64,000 nucleotides of DNA from UBA4416 sp040387555 (GCA_040387555.1 JAZKDO010000001.1:558001-622000), one strand, 5' to 3'; numbered from the stretch's first letter, positions 1 through 10,055 are shown. The notes: a model not told the origin generated them from the letters alone. Program-made: numbers and translations.

Positions 1-2
1 GA

Positions 3-2990
3 AATGATTTGTCCAAAGTAAGTCATGGTGCTACAAGTGCTCGTGTTCAGTCATCCGTTCTTAGTTTATATGATGGGGCGCGTCTAAATGGGCCATTAGC
101 AAAAGGAAATCCAACTACCTGGAAAAATGTAGATGATGCCGTTGCTAAATCATTGACTGCCGGAACTAATGTTATTTTAAGTTCAACAATCATCAGTCCT
201 TCTACAAAGGCTGTTATCGCTGAGTTTACTGCTAAATACCCTAATTCAAAACACGTTGTTTATGATGCGGTATCTTATTCTGCTTTAATTAAAGCTAATA
301 AGAATGTATTTGGTAAGGCCGTTGTTTCTTCCTACGATTTCTCTAAAGCAAAAACTATTGTTGGTATTGCTTGTGACTTCTTAGGAACCTGGTTAAACCC
401 AATCGAATTTGCTAATCAATACAGCAAAACACGTAAAGTTAGCCGCGAGAATTTAGAAATGAGTAAACACTACCATTTCGAAGCTAATTTATCTTTAACC
501 GGAGCTAATGCTGATGAGCGTTACATGGTTAAAGCTTCTGAGTTCGGAAAAGTAATTGCAAGCTTATATAATGAAGTAGCCGGTTCAACAGGAAACACTA
601 AAGTTTCTGCTGCCAATATTTCAAATGCAGATGCAGTAAAAGCCATTTCAAAAGCAGCTAAGCAATTAGTTGAAAATAAAGGAAAATCAATTGTTGTTTG
701 CGGATTCAATGATGAAGGTTGCCAGACTTTGGTAAACGGAATCAACAAAATGTTAGATAACTACGGAAAAACTGTAGATGTTGACATGCACTTCAATTTA
801 AAACAAGGTAACGATAAAGATTTTATCGACTTGGTGGCGGATTTAAATGCTGGAAAAGTTGGAGTTTTAATGACTTATAACTGTAACCCGGTTTATACAG
901 CTCCCGCTTCATTGAAATTTGAAGCAGCTTATAAAAAAGCAGCTCTAAAAGTTTCTTTCTCTCAATCATTAGACGAAACATCTGCATTAGCTGATTTCGT
1001 TTGTCCTGATAATAATTATTTAGAGTCTTGGGGTGATGCTAGTCCGAAACGCGGACATTATTCATTACAACAACCTACTATTCGTCAGATTTTCGCAGCT
1101 CCTCGCTACGAAGGAACACGTCAGGTGCAGGACACATTATTAAAATGGTCAGGCATCAAAGCTGATTATTTAACTTATTTACAAGGATACTGGAACAATC
1201 ATGTTTTCCCTCAACAAGGAAAATATTTGGATTTTGCTTCTTTCTGGGCACATACTTTACACGATGGTGTATTAAAAGTATCTGTTTTAAAAGATATGCC
1301 GGTTGCCCCAATGGCAAAAGATTCTACAGGAAAGCCTTTAATGGCTGGTGTTGCTGCAATCATTAGTGATGTAGTTGCTGATACAACGAAAGTTGTTGCT
1401 ACTCCTGCTCATCATGCTGCTGCTCACCAAGAAACAGTAGCAGAACCTGCTTCAACTATGCCAACGGCTGATTATAATAAAGCAGCTTCAATGGCTACCA
1501 AAGCAAAAGGTGGTGCATTTGAATTAGTAGTATATGAAAAAGTTGGTTTAGGAAATGGAAATCAAAGTAATAACCCATGGTTAATGGAATTACCTGATCC
1601 TATCTCTAAAGTAACCTGGGACAACTATATTACAATGAATCCTGCAGATGTTGCGGCATTAGGATTAAATGAAATGAAACGCCAGGATATTATTGGTTCT
1701 GTCGTTGACTTAACTGTTAACGGAATGACTATTAAAGTGCCTGTATACCCTCAACCTGGTCAAACAGCAGGTACTATAGGTTTAGCAATTGGTTATGGCC
1801 GAACGGCTGAATCAATGAAAGTAGCTTTTGGTGTTGGTGTAAATGCTTATCCTTTTTTGACTGTTTCAGATGACGCTATCCAAAATGTTAGCTTAACTGC
1901 TTCTGTAGCTAAAACTGCAGGTGATCATAAATTTGCGGCTACCCAGATCCATCATACAATCATGGGTCGTGAGGAATATTTATTAAGAGAAGTTTCTTTA
2001 AACGAATACAAATCAAAAGAAAAAGAGGTTTGGAATCCTACAGCGTTATTACCAATGCATGGTGGAGGAAAAAAACCTGTTGAAGAAGTTGATCTTTGGG
2101 ATGCGCATCCTCGCATGAATCACAAGTGGGGTATGACAATCGACATGAACACCTGTATTGGTTGTGCTGCCTGTGTTGTTGCCTGTACAGTAGAAAACAA
2201 TGTTCACGTTGTTGGTAAAGATGAAGTTGCAATGACGCGCGATATGCATTGGTTGCGTATCGACCGTTACTATTCTTCAGACATGAGCAAGGAAAAAGCT
2301 CATGAAGAACATATTGGTTCTAAACAAATGTATCTGGATATGGAAAACCCTTCTTTAAATCCGAAGGTAACTTTCCAGCCTATGATGTGCCAGCACTGTA
2401 ATCATGCTCCTTGCGAAACGGTTTGTCCGGTATTAGCTACCAGCCATAGTACAGAAGGATTGAACATGATGACTTACAACCGTTGTATCGGTACACGTTA
2501 CTGCGCAAACAACTGTCCTTTCAAAGTACGTCGTTTCAACTGGTTTAATTATAACGCGAACGATATGTTCACAGATATTAATCCGGCTCAGCAAGACTTA
2601 GGGCGTATGGTGTTAAATCCAGACGTAGTAGTACGTTCCCGTGGTGTAATGGAAAAATGTTCTATGTGTGTTCAGCGTTTACAAGCTGGTAAATTAGTTG
2701 CAAAAGCTGCTAAAATGCCAGTTGTTGATGGAGCAATCAAAACTGCATGTCAACAGGCTTGTCCTACAAACGCTATCATGTTTGGAGATGTGAATGACGA
2801 GGCTTCAGAAGTTAACACATGGAGAAATGACGATAAAAACTATTTCTTATTAGAAGAAGTAGGTGTTAAACCAACGGTATCTTATTTATTAAAAGTAAGA
2901 AACCAGGAAGAAGCGATTCATCATGGAGAACATGCGGCACCAACAGGCACAAGCCATGATGAAGAGCATAAAGAAGAACACCATTCATAA
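3..2990 (+). CDS. actB: Alternative complex III subunit B, molybdopterin-like/iron-sulfur fusion (5' partial)
   Basis: This is the peripheral electron-transfer subunit of alternative complex III, a quinol:electron-acceptor oxidoreductase that replaces the bc1 complex. The reading frame is open to the left window edge (first full codon at base 3), so the N terminus is missing. The first ~650 visible residues resemble a molybdopterin-oxidoreductase fold; in this family that half is known to lack the cofactor. The last third is a ferredoxin-like domain with cysteine groups CIGCAACVVAC (from about base 2154), CQHCNHAPCETVC (about 2389), CIGTRYCANNC (about 2485), CSMC and CQQAC (about 2749), enough for four Fe-S clusters. 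The C-terminal ~25 residues are rich in His and Glu. actC follows 44 bases downstream, with the rest of the operon behind it. The family call is very secure from both motifs and synteny. Confidence 0.95.
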   Translation, partial: NDLSKVSHGATSARVQSSVLSLYDGARLNGPLAKGNPTTWKNVDDAVAKSLTAGTNVILSSTIISPSTKAVIAEFTAKYPNSKHVVYDAVSYSALIKANKNVFGKAVVSSYDFSKAKTIVGIACDFLGTWLNPIEFANQYSKTRKVSRENLEMSKHYHFEANLSLTGANADERYMVKASEFGKVIASLYNEVAGSTGNTKVSAANISNADAVKAISKAAKQLVENKGKSIVVCGFNDEGCQTLVNGINKMLDNYGKTVDVDMHFNLKQGNDKDFIDLVADLNAGKVGVLMTYNCNPVYTAPASLKFEAAYKKAALKVSFSQSLDETSALADFVCPDNNYLESWGDASPKRGHYSLQQPTIRQIFAAPRYEGTRQVQDTLLKWSGIKADYLTYLQGYWNNHVFPQQGKYLDFASFWAHTLHDGVLKVSVLKDMPVAPMAKDSTGKPLMAGVAAIISDVVADTTKVVATPAHHAAAHQETVAEPASTMPTADYNKAASMATKAKGGAFELVVYEKVGLGNGNQSNNPWLMELPDPISKVTWDNYITMNPADVAALGLNEMKRQDIIGSVVDLTVNGMTIKVPVYPQPGQTAGTIGLAIGYGRTAESMKVAFGVGVNAYPFLTVSDDAIQNVSLTASVAKTAGDHKFAATQIHHTIMGREEYLLREVSLNEYKSKEKEVWNPTALLPMHGGGKKPVEEVDLWDAHPRMNHKWGMTIDMNTCIGCAACVVACTVENNVHVVGKDEVAMTRDMHWLRIDRYYSSDMSKEKAHEEHIGSKQMYLDMENPSLNPKVTFQPMMCQHCNHAPCETVCPVLATSHSTEGLNMMTYNRCIGTRYCANNCPFKVRRFNWFNYNANDMFTDINPAQQDLGRMVLNPDVVVRSRGVMEKCSMCVQRLQAGKLVAKAAKMPVVDGAIKTACQQACPTNAIMFGDVNDEASEVNTWRNDDKNYFLLEEVGVKPTVSYLLKVRNQEEAIHHGEHAAPTGTSHDEEHKEEHHS

Positions 2991-3034
2991 TAAATAGAAA
3001 AAAATTAATTTATAAATTCTGAATTAAAAATAAT

Positions 3035-4423
3035 ATGCACGCAGAATCACAGATAAGGGTACCTTTGATATTAGGTAACAAAACTTACCGAAACATCACC
3101 GACGATATTATTGCTCCTATTGAAGGAAAAGCAAACAGATTATGGTATATTCTATTTACCATAGCCTCTTTGGCTTTTATGTGGGGTATCGGTTGTTTGT
3201 CTTACACAATTGGTGTTGGTATTGGAGCCTGGGGTTCTAATAATGGCGTTGATTGGGCATGGGATATCACAAACTTCGTTTGGTGGATTGGTATCGGTCA
3301 CGCCGGTACATTAATCTCCGCTGTATTATTGTTATTCCGTCAGAAATGGCGTATGGCAATTAACCGTTCTGCTGAAGCAATGACGATCTTTGCGGTATTA
3401 TGTGCTGCCATCTTCGTAACCTTACACACAGGGCGTCCGTGGTTAGATTACATGTTATTTCCTTTACCAAACCAGTTCGGATCTTTATGGCCAAACTTTA
3501 ACTCACCATTATTATGGGACGTGTTTGCGGTATCTACATACGCTACTGTATCTATCGTTTTCTGGTACATCGGTTTAATTCCTGATTTCGCTATGATTCG
3601 TGACCGTGTTGTTAAACCAAGAATGAAAAAAGCATACGCTTTATTATCTTTTGGCTGGGGCGGTTCTGTTCGTCACTGGTCTCGTTTTGAAGAAGTGTCA
3701 TTAGTATTAGCCGGTTTATCTACGCCTTTAGTATTCTCCGTTCACTCTATTGTATCTTTTGACTTTGCCACTTCTGTAGTACCAGGATGGCATACAACCA
3801 TTTTTCCTCCATATTTCGTATCAGGTGCTGTATTCTCAGGATTTGCAATGGTGTTAACTTTAATGATCATCGTTCGTAAAGTTTATAAATTGGAAGCATA
3901 TCTAACTATCAAACACATTGAATACATGAACATTGTAATTATTGTTACTGGTTCTATTGTTGGTGTGGCTTATTTAACTGAGTTATTTGTTGCTTGGTAT
4001 TCCGGAGTTGAATGGGAACAATATGCTTTCTTAAACAGAGCAACTGGTCCGATGGCATGGGCATACTGGATCATGATGACGTGTAACGTTATTTCCCCAC
4101 AATTGTTCTGGTTTAAAAAATTACGTACCAGCATTGCTTTCACATTTGTTTTATCTATTGTGGTAAACATTGGTATGTGGTTCGAGCGTTTTGTAATTAT
4201 CGTACCTACATTGTGTCGTACTTATTTACCATCTACATGGAATTCTTATTCTCCGTCATTTGTTGATGTTGGAATTTTCGTTGGAACAATCGGAATGTTC
4301 TTTACTTTATTCTTATTGTATTCACGTACTTTCCCTGTAATTGCTCAGGCTGAATTAAAATCTATTTTAAAAGCTTCGGGAGAAGAACACAAAAAAATAG
4401 CTGCAGATCACGCTCATCACTAG
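3035..4423 (+). CDS. actC: Alternative complex III subunit C, NrfD/PsrC-like membrane quinol-binding protein
   Basis: ActC is an integral membrane subunit of the NrfD/PsrC family that forms a quinol site and docks ActB. The 462 residues contain about ten hydrophobic helices, beginning near residue 35 (LWYILFTIASLAFMWGIG) and continuing to about residue 440. Aromatic and charged residues inside the membrane part (GIGHAGTLISAVLLLFRQKW, LHTGRPW, EWEQYAF) are typical of the family. The protein ends in a His-containing tail (DHAHH). It lies between actB and actD with short gaps and no terminator, so co-transcription is expected. Length and order match Bacteroidota act operons. Confidence 0.95.
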   Translation: MHAESQIRVPLILGNKTYRNITDDIIAPIEGKANRLWYILFTIASLAFMWGIGCLSYTIGVGIGAWGSNNGVDWAWDITNFVWWIGIGHAGTLISAVLLLFRQKWRMAINRSAEAMTIFAVLCAAIFVTLHTGRPWLDYMLFPLPNQFGSLWPNFNSPLLWDVFAVSTYATVSIVFWYIGLIPDFAMIRDRVVKPRMKKAYALLSFGWGGSVRHWSRFEEVSLVLAGLSTPLVFSVHSIVSFDFATSVVPGWHTTIFPPYFVSGAVFSGFAMVLTLMIIVRKVYKLEAYLTIKHIEYMNIVIIVTGSIVGVAYLTELFVAWYSGVEWEQYAFLNRATGPMAWAYWIMMTCNVISPQLFWFKKLRTSIAFTFVLSIVVNIGMWFERFVIIVPTLCRTYLPSTWNSYSPSFVDVGIFVGTIGMFFTLFLLYSRTFPVIAQAELKSILKASGEEHKKIAADHAHH

Positions 4424-4460
4424 AACAAAGATTTATAATTAAGATATTAGAAATTATAAT

Positions 4461-5009
4461 ATGGCAACTAAACAAATTATACACGGCATCTATTCAGACG
4501 AAGTTCCTTTATTAGAGGCTTGTTCGAAATTACGCGCTTCAGGATTACGTATTAAAGATGTATTTACTCCATTTCCTGTTCATGGAATTGATCCAATTGT
4601 AGGTGTACCTCGTACACGATTAGCAATTTGCGCATTCATTTACGGAATTACCGGATTATCATTGGCTACATTAATGATGTGGTACATGATGGTACATGAC
4701 TGGCCAAATGACATCGGAGGTAAACCAAACTGGAATTATTATTCTGCAATTCCTGCGTTTATTCCAATTACTTTTGAAGCTACCGTATTTTGTGCGGCTC
4801 ACGGTTTAGCTCTAACCTATTTATTGCGTTGCTGGTTAGTACCAGGAGCTAAAGCAAAAAATCCTGATCCTCGTACTACTGACGATAAATTCATGATCTA
4901 TTTAGAGTTGAATGACGAGCAATCTAAAAAAGCAGATGAAATCTTACGTGCTACGGGTGCTGAAGAAATAAACTACAAAGGGACTATTACAATTGAACCA
5001 AAATATTAA
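4461..5009 (+). CDS. actD: Alternative complex III subunit D (DUF3341)
   Basis: A 182-residue protein of the DUF3341 family, known as the ActD membrane-anchored subunit of alternative complex III. The N-terminal part (IIHGIYSDEVPLLEACSKLR) is a small soluble domain of the kind conserved in the family, and the motif FTPFPVHGID is its best-known signature. Two hydrophobic helices follow (about residues 55-76 and 98-122). The C-terminal soluble segment resembles a ferredoxin-like fold seen in other ActD proteins, although this is inference. It sits 37 bases after actC and 18 bases before actE. Confidence 0.93.
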   Translation: MATKQIIHGIYSDEVPLLEACSKLRASGLRIKDVFTPFPVHGIDPIVGVPRTRLAICAFIYGITGLSLATLMMWYMMVHDWPNDIGGKPNWNYYSAIPAFIPITFEATVFCAAHGLALTYLLRCWLVPGAKAKNPDPRTTDDKFMIYLELNDEQSKKADEILRATGAEEINYKGTITIEPKY

Positions 5010-5027
5010 TTAGATAAATAAAACGAT

Positions 5028-5660
5028 ATGAACTTATCATACAAAAATCTTAAACTGGTAGCTTGCGGAACTTTTGCAGTTATGCTGGTAGCGGGTTTTA
5101 CATCATGTGGTAAAAAAGACACGAACAGTCCTGGTTTTGAATTTATGCCAGACATGTATCGTTCACCATCTGTAGAATATTATGGAACCCACGTTATTAA
5201 TGGAGACACGATATACAATGCGTTACTACCTGCTACGGGTACTATTGCTAGAGGATTTATTCCTTACGTTTATCCAAATACCCCAGAAGCATACGAGCAA
5301 GCTGGCCTGTATTTAAAAAACCCAATCGCCTACTCTGAGGCTATAGAGAAAGATGGAGAAGACTTATATGGTAAATTCTGTGTTCATTGTCATGGTACAA
5401 CAGGAGCCGGTGATGGAAAAGTAGGTGCAAAATTACCTGGTCCACCGCCTGCTTATAACGGAGCACTGAAAAATTTACCTGAAGGAAAAATTTTCCACAC
5501 AATTACTTATGGAAAAGGGTCAATGGGTCCACACCAAAGTTTATTGACTCAGGAAGAGCGTTGGAAATTAGTGTACTATGTACAAAAACTACAAGGTCCA
5601 AAAACAGTTGCATCTGATAGTACAAAAGTTGCTCCGGCAGATTCAACTAAAAAACATTAA
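5028..5660 (+). CDS. actE: Alternative complex III subunit E, monohaem cytochrome c lipoprotein
   Basis: This 210-residue protein is the cytochrome c subunit that takes electrons from the complex to its acceptor. The N terminus is a signal peptide ending in a lipobox-like GFTSC, so lipid anchoring on the periplasmic side is likely. One haem-binding site, CVHCH, appears at about residue 119, followed by GTTGAGDG; the probable axial methionine is in GSMGPH near residue 165. The N-terminal ~90 residues, including FEFMPDMYRSPSVEYY, match the ActE pattern. The C-terminal tail is low-complexity and rich in Ser, Thr and Lys. ActA, the pentahaem partner, is not in the window and should lie to the left of actB. 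Confidence 0.93.
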   Translation: MNLSYKNLKLVACGTFAVMLVAGFTSCGKKDTNSPGFEFMPDMYRSPSVEYYGTHVINGDTIYNALLPATGTIARGFIPYVYPNTPEAYEQAGLYLKNPIAYSEAIEKDGEDLYGKFCVHCHGTTGAGDGKVGAKLPGPPPAYNGALKNLPEGKIFHTITYGKGSMGPHQSLLTQEERWKLVYYVQKLQGPKTVASDSTKVAPADSTKKH

Positions 5661-5697
5661 TTAAGAACGATTTTTTAAATACGACAGATTTTTAAAT

Positions 5698-6930
5698 ATG
5701 AACACTGATAAATTAAATTTCGTAGTACCCGCTAAAGCAAAAATGACATCAATGATTTTGATGGGAGTTGGTTTAGTTTCCATCATTTGCATGTTTATGT
5801 TTGACAAACAACCAGATGATCATCATTATCATGCAACACGTGCATGGGCAAATATATTTGCCGGTTCATTCTTCTTTATGGCGATTGCTCTTGGTGCTGC
5901 TTTCTTTTTAGGATTACAATACGCTGCTGAAGCCGGTTGGGCAACAACTATCAAAAGAATTATCGAAGCAGTATCATGGTATTTACCAGTAGGTCTGTCT
6001 TTTTTACTATTGTTTTTCATATTCGGCCAGTTACACATGAATACAATTTATCCTTGGATGGCCGAAGGTATTGCTACTGAAGGATCTGAAAATTATGATG
6101 CTGTAATCGCTGCTAAAATTGGGTATTTCGGAATATTTTGGTGGATAAGAACAATTTTATATATGGTAGCCTGGGTAATGTTTACCTGGAAATTACGTCA
6201 AAATTCCATTGATGCAGATGCTTTAGGACACGAAGAAGCAAAAGGTTTTCACTGGAAAAATGTAAAGTTAAGTGCGTGGTTTATGGTAGTTTTTGCTGTT
6301 ACCTCATCTACTTCTGCCTGGGATTGGATCATGAGTATTGACACGCATTGGTTCTCTACAATGATGGGCTGGTATATCTTCTCAGGAATGTGGGTTAGTG
6401 CTTTGATAACCGTTACTGTTCTCGTTGTTTGGTTAAAAAAATTAGGATATCTGGAGTTTGTAACAGAAAGTACAGTTCATGATATCGGTAAATGGATGTT
6501 CGCTATTTCCTTTTTATGGACATACTTATACTTCTCTCAGTTCATGTTGATATGGTATGCTGATATTCCAGAAGAAGTTGTTTATTTCCAAACGCGTTGG
6601 GAATCATACAAAGCATTAATGTGGACTGTGTTATTCGTAAACTTTGCTTTCCCAATGATTATGTTAATGAGCCGCGATTCGAAAAGAAATTATTTCTTCT
6701 TAATATTTGTTGGTGTTATCATTTTCATCGGACATTATTTAGATATCATCATGGTTGTAATGCCTGGAACAGTTGGTCATCACTGGACAGGTATCAGCTG
6801 GATGGAAGTTGGAAATTTCATGTTCTTCTTAGGGGTGTTTATTTATGTAATACTAACCAATCTTTCCAAACGTCCGTTATTGGTAAAAAATCACCCGTTC
6901 CTGGAAGAAAGTGCTCATCATTCCTACTAA
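5698..6930 (+). CDS. actF: Alternative complex III subunit F, second NrfD-like membrane subunit
   Basis: ActF is the second large membrane subunit of alternative complex III, a paralogue of ActC. The 410 residues carry about ten transmembrane helices from residue ~20 (ILMGVGLVSIICMFMF) to ~395. Family-typical polar positions are seen in AWDWIMSIDTHWFSTMMGWY, and the C-terminal half has QFMLIWYADIPEEV. The extreme C terminus (EESAHHSY) has a short His pair. The gene follows actE by 37 bases. A 92-base gap separates it from coxB; no terminator is visible there, so act and cox genes probably share a transcript. Confidence 0.94.
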   Translation: MNTDKLNFVVPAKAKMTSMILMGVGLVSIICMFMFDKQPDDHHYHATRAWANIFAGSFFFMAIALGAAFFLGLQYAAEAGWATTIKRIIEAVSWYLPVGLSFLLLFFIFGQLHMNTIYPWMAEGIATEGSENYDAVIAAKIGYFGIFWWIRTILYMVAWVMFTWKLRQNSIDADALGHEEAKGFHWKNVKLSAWFMVVFAVTSSTSAWDWIMSIDTHWFSTMMGWYIFSGMWVSALITVTVLVVWLKKLGYLEFVTESTVHDIGKWMFAISFLWTYLYFSQFMLIWYADIPEEVVYFQTRWESYKALMWTVLFVNFAFPMIMLMSRDSKRNYFFLIFVGVIIFIGHYLDIIMVVMPGTVGHHWTGISWMEVGNFMFFLGVFIYVILTNLSKRPLLVKNHPFLEESAHHSY

Positions 6931-7022
6931 TTAAAAAAACAAAGAATATAAAAATTATTTGATGTGAATAATGAGTACAAACTCAGAAATCACAAGACAA
7001 CTAAAAAAATAAATATCAAGAT

Positions 7023-8054
7023 ATGAAATTGTTAATCTTAATCGGACTTGTACTCTTAATCATCGCTGTCCATCAATTAATGCGTGTTGTTGAATTATCA
7101 CGCCAATTTAAGAAAGGTAATGAATGGTCTGTAAAAGACAGTGATAATGCATTTAACGGAAAAGCCATGTTAGCATTTGGATTTGCTTTCATTGGTTTTT
7201 TCTTTTGGCAGGCAGACCGATGGAATGACAATGCGTTACCTGGGGCGGCCTCTGTGCATGGATTGAAAATTGATACGCTTTGGGATTACAATATGTACTT
7301 AGTTGTATTGGTATTTGTAATTACAAATGCAGTATTGTTTTATTTTGCCTATAAATATCGTGGCACTAAAGACACAAAAGCTACTTACCTTGCCCATGAC
7401 AACCGTTTAGAAATGATTTGGACAATTGTTCCGGCTGTTGTTCTTGCATTCATCATTATATTTGGTTTAAAATACTGGAATGAAATTACTGATCGCTCAA
7501 CGGATCCAAACAAAATCACAATAGAATTATACGCTAAACAGTTCGATTGGAGTGCACGTTATGCAGGAAATGACAAAACTTTAGGAGAAACAGATTACCG
7601 TCAAATTGATGGAGGAAACTCTGTGGGATTAGATACTTTGGATACAAAAGGTTATGATGATATTATTGTAAAGAATGAATTCCATATTCCTGTGAACAGA
7701 GAGATTGAATTTAAAATGCGATCCCGTGACGTTATCCATTCTGCGTATATGCCTCACTTCCGTGCACAAATGAACTGTGTGCCAGGTATGATCACTGAAT
7801 TTAAATTTACTCCCAACAAAACTACAGCTCAAATGCGAAAGGATCCTTATGTCATACAAATGATGGCAGGTATCAATGAAGCCCGTGCTTTAAAAGGAGA
7901 TGAACCTATTGAGTTTGACTATCTTTTATTATGTAACAAGATTTGCGGTGTATCTCACTATAACATGCAAATGAATATCGTTGTAGAAAGCGAAAAAGAT
8001 TACAATGCCTGGTTAGCTAAACAAAAACAAGTAAAACCATTAGCGGCAAAATAA
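7023..8054 (+). CDS. coxB: Cytochrome c oxidase subunit II with CuA site
   Basis: Subunit II of an aa3-type cytochrome c oxidase, carrying the binuclear CuA centre that accepts electrons from cytochrome c. The 343-residue protein starts with a membrane segment (residues 3-18), has another at about 55, and the two conserved COX2 helices at about residues 93-115 and 133-157. The C-terminal cupredoxin domain has CuA ligands in IHSAYMPHF and CNKICGVSHYNM (two Cys, His, Met). The extra N-terminal segment before the standard two-helix hairpin is common in Bacteroidota. Position between actF and coxA supports a functional complex III/complex IV assembly. Confidence 0.95.
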   Translation: MKLLILIGLVLLIIAVHQLMRVVELSRQFKKGNEWSVKDSDNAFNGKAMLAFGFAFIGFFFWQADRWNDNALPGAASVHGLKIDTLWDYNMYLVVLVFVITNAVLFYFAYKYRGTKDTKATYLAHDNRLEMIWTIVPAVVLAFIIIFGLKYWNEITDRSTDPNKITIELYAKQFDWSARYAGNDKTLGETDYRQIDGGNSVGLDTLDTKGYDDIIVKNEFHIPVNREIEFKMRSRDVIHSAYMPHFRAQMNCVPGMITEFKFTPNKTTAQMRKDPYVIQMMAGINEARALKGDEPIEFDYLLLCNKICGVSHYNMQMNIVVESEKDYNAWLAKQKQVKPLAAK

Positions 8055-8095
8055 AATAAATAAAAAATTGTTGTACTTAAAATAAAGCATATAAT

Positions 8096-9919
8096 ATGTC
8101 ACACGAACATTCAGCAGATTTAACAGGACACTTAGGGCACCACGATCACGCACATGATCATGATGAGCATGAAGAAAGTTTTGTGAGTAAATACATTTTC
8201 AGTATGGATCACAAAATGATCTCTCGTCAGTTTTTGATTACAGCAATTATTATGGCTGTAATCGCAATGACGATGTCTATCATTTTCCGTATGCAGTTAG
8301 CATGGCCTGGAGAAAAATTTGCATTCATTAATGCCATGTTAGGTGACAAATGGGGGAAAGACGGAATTCTTGATCCAAATATGTACCTGGCTTTAGTTAC
8401 TATTCATGGAACGATCATGGTATTCTTTGTACTAACCGGAGGATTAAGTGGGACATTTGCTAACTTATTAATTCCTTACCAGGTTGGTGCCCGCGATATG
8501 GCATCAGGATTTCTAAATATGTTATCATACTGGTTTTTCTTCTTATCAAGTGCGATCATGTTGTCATCTTTATTTATTGAAGATGGTCCAGCATCAGGCG
8601 GGTGGACAATTTATCCTCCACTATCTGCATTGCCGGAAGCTATGCCAGGTTCAAGGTTAGGAATGACCTTATGGCTAATCTCTATGACTTTATTTGTTGT
8701 GTCATCATTATTAGGAGGTATTAATTATGTAGTAACAGTAATTAATCTTCGTACAAAAGGAATGAAAATGACACGCATGCCTTTAACTATTTGGGCGATG
8801 TTAATCACCGCTATATTAGGTGTTTTATCTTTCCCGGTGTTAGTTTCTTGTGTAGTGTTATTAATCTGTGACAGAAGTTTAGGAACAAGCTTCTACTTAT
8901 CAGACATCTATATTGGTGGCCGTCCTTTGGATAACGTTGGTGGTAGCCCTGTTTTATTTGAACATTTATTCTGGTTCCTTGGTCACCCAGAGGTTTATAT
9001 TGTATTATTACCTGCCTTAGGTATATCGTCTGAGGTTATCTCTACCAACTCTCGTAAACCAATCTTTGGTTACAGAGCAATGATTGGTTCTATGTTAGCT
9101 ATTGGCTTCTTATCATTTATTGTTTGGGGTCACCATATGTTCTTAACAGGAATGAACCCATTCTTGGGGTCTGTGTTCGTATTTACTACTTTATTAATTG
9201 CAATTCCTTCCGCTGTAAAAGCGTTTAACTACATCACTACTTTATGGAGAGGTAATATCCAGTATACACCAGCAATGTTGTTCTCTATTGGTTTAGTATC
9301 TTCATTCGTAACTGGTGGAGTTACAGGTATCATTTTAGCAGATTCTACTTTAGATATTAACGTACATGACACTTACTTCGTGGTTGCTCACTTCCACATT
9401 GTAATGGGATTATCTGCCATCTTTGGTATGTTTGCTGGTGTATATCATTGGTTCCCTAAAATGTTCTTACGAATGATGAATAAAAAATTAGGATACCTTC
9501 ATTTCTGGATCACTTTTATTTGTGCATACGGTGTTTTCTTCCCAATGCACTTTTTAGGTCTTGCAGGTGTTCCCCGCCGTTACTACACAAACAGTGCTTT
9601 CCCAATGTTTGATAACCTGGTAGATATCAATGAGATTGTAACTGTCTTTGCAATCATCGCAGCATTAGGCCAATTCATTTTTATATTTAACTTCTTCTAT
9701 AGTATTTTCCGTGGAGAGAAAGCTCCTCAGAATCCTTGGAATTCTAATACATTAGAATGGACAACTCCAATGGCACATATTCATGGTAACTGGCCTGGTG
9801 CTTTGCCGGTAGTTCACCGTTGGGCATATGATTATAGTAAACCAGGATCTCCGCACGATTTTATTCCTCAAACTGTTCCTTTAGCAGATGGTGAACAAGA
9901 TGGTGGTGGCGGACATTAA
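8096..9919 (+). CDS. coxA: Cytochrome c oxidase subunit I, haem-copper oxidase type A1
   Basis: Catalytic subunit of the terminal oxidase, reducing O2 to water while pumping protons. The 607 residues include 12 core helices with the haem-copper hallmarks: GHPEVY, whose Glu is the D-channel residue of type A1 enzymes, HHMF for CuB, and HDTYFVVAHFH for the haem ligands. The first 27 residues are cytosolic and unusually rich in His (nine) plus Asp and Glu. No coxC follows; the gene is closed by a hairpin terminator about 20 bases downstream, so subunits III and IV must be encoded elsewhere or before the visible operon. Confidence 0.96.
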   Translation: MSHEHSADLTGHLGHHDHAHDHDEHEESFVSKYIFSMDHKMISRQFLITAIIMAVIAMTMSIIFRMQLAWPGEKFAFINAMLGDKWGKDGILDPNMYLALVTIHGTIMVFFVLTGGLSGTFANLLIPYQVGARDMASGFLNMLSYWFFFLSSAIMLSSLFIEDGPASGGWTIYPPLSALPEAMPGSRLGMTLWLISMTLFVVSSLLGGINYVVTVINLRTKGMKMTRMPLTIWAMLITAILGVLSFPVLVSCVVLLICDRSLGTSFYLSDIYIGGRPLDNVGGSPVLFEHLFWFLGHPEVYIVLLPALGISSEVISTNSRKPIFGYRAMIGSMLAIGFLSFIVWGHHMFLTGMNPFLGSVFVFTTLLIAIPSAVKAFNYITTLWRGNIQYTPAMLFSIGLVSSFVTGGVTGIILADSTLDINVHDTYFVVAHFHIVMGLSAIFGMFAGVYHWFPKMFLRMMNKKLGYLHFWITFICAYGVFFPMHFLGLAGVPRRYYTNSAFPMFDNLVDINEIVTVFAIIAALGQFIFIFNFFYSIFRGEKAPQNPWNSNTLEWTTPMAHIHGNWPGALPVVHRWAYDYSKPGSPHDFIPQTVPLADGEQDGGGGH

Positions 9920-9938
9920 TCACAAGTTCTTTAAACAT

Positions 9939-9973
9939 AAAAAAACTCCTGTTTAATAAGCAGGAGTTTTTTT
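9939..9973 (+). terminator. Rho-independent terminator of the act-cox operon
   Basis: Inverted repeat AAAAACTCCTG / CAGGAGTTTTT with a nine-base loop, followed by T residues, starting about 20 bases after the coxA stop. It closes the respiratory operon and separates it from the next gene. Confidence 0.9.
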
Positions 9974-10055
9974 ATGGAATAACGTTAAATTATCCCATAT
10001 AACTTGGATTTTCTTGCAGCCGATCAAATAAAAATACAGACCTTTGCAAATCGAA

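Noticed and set aside
6971..7012. A 13-codon frame between actF and coxB (MSTNSEITRQLKK)
   Set aside because: Too short and without conserved pattern; no family known to me and no need for a gene in the gap.
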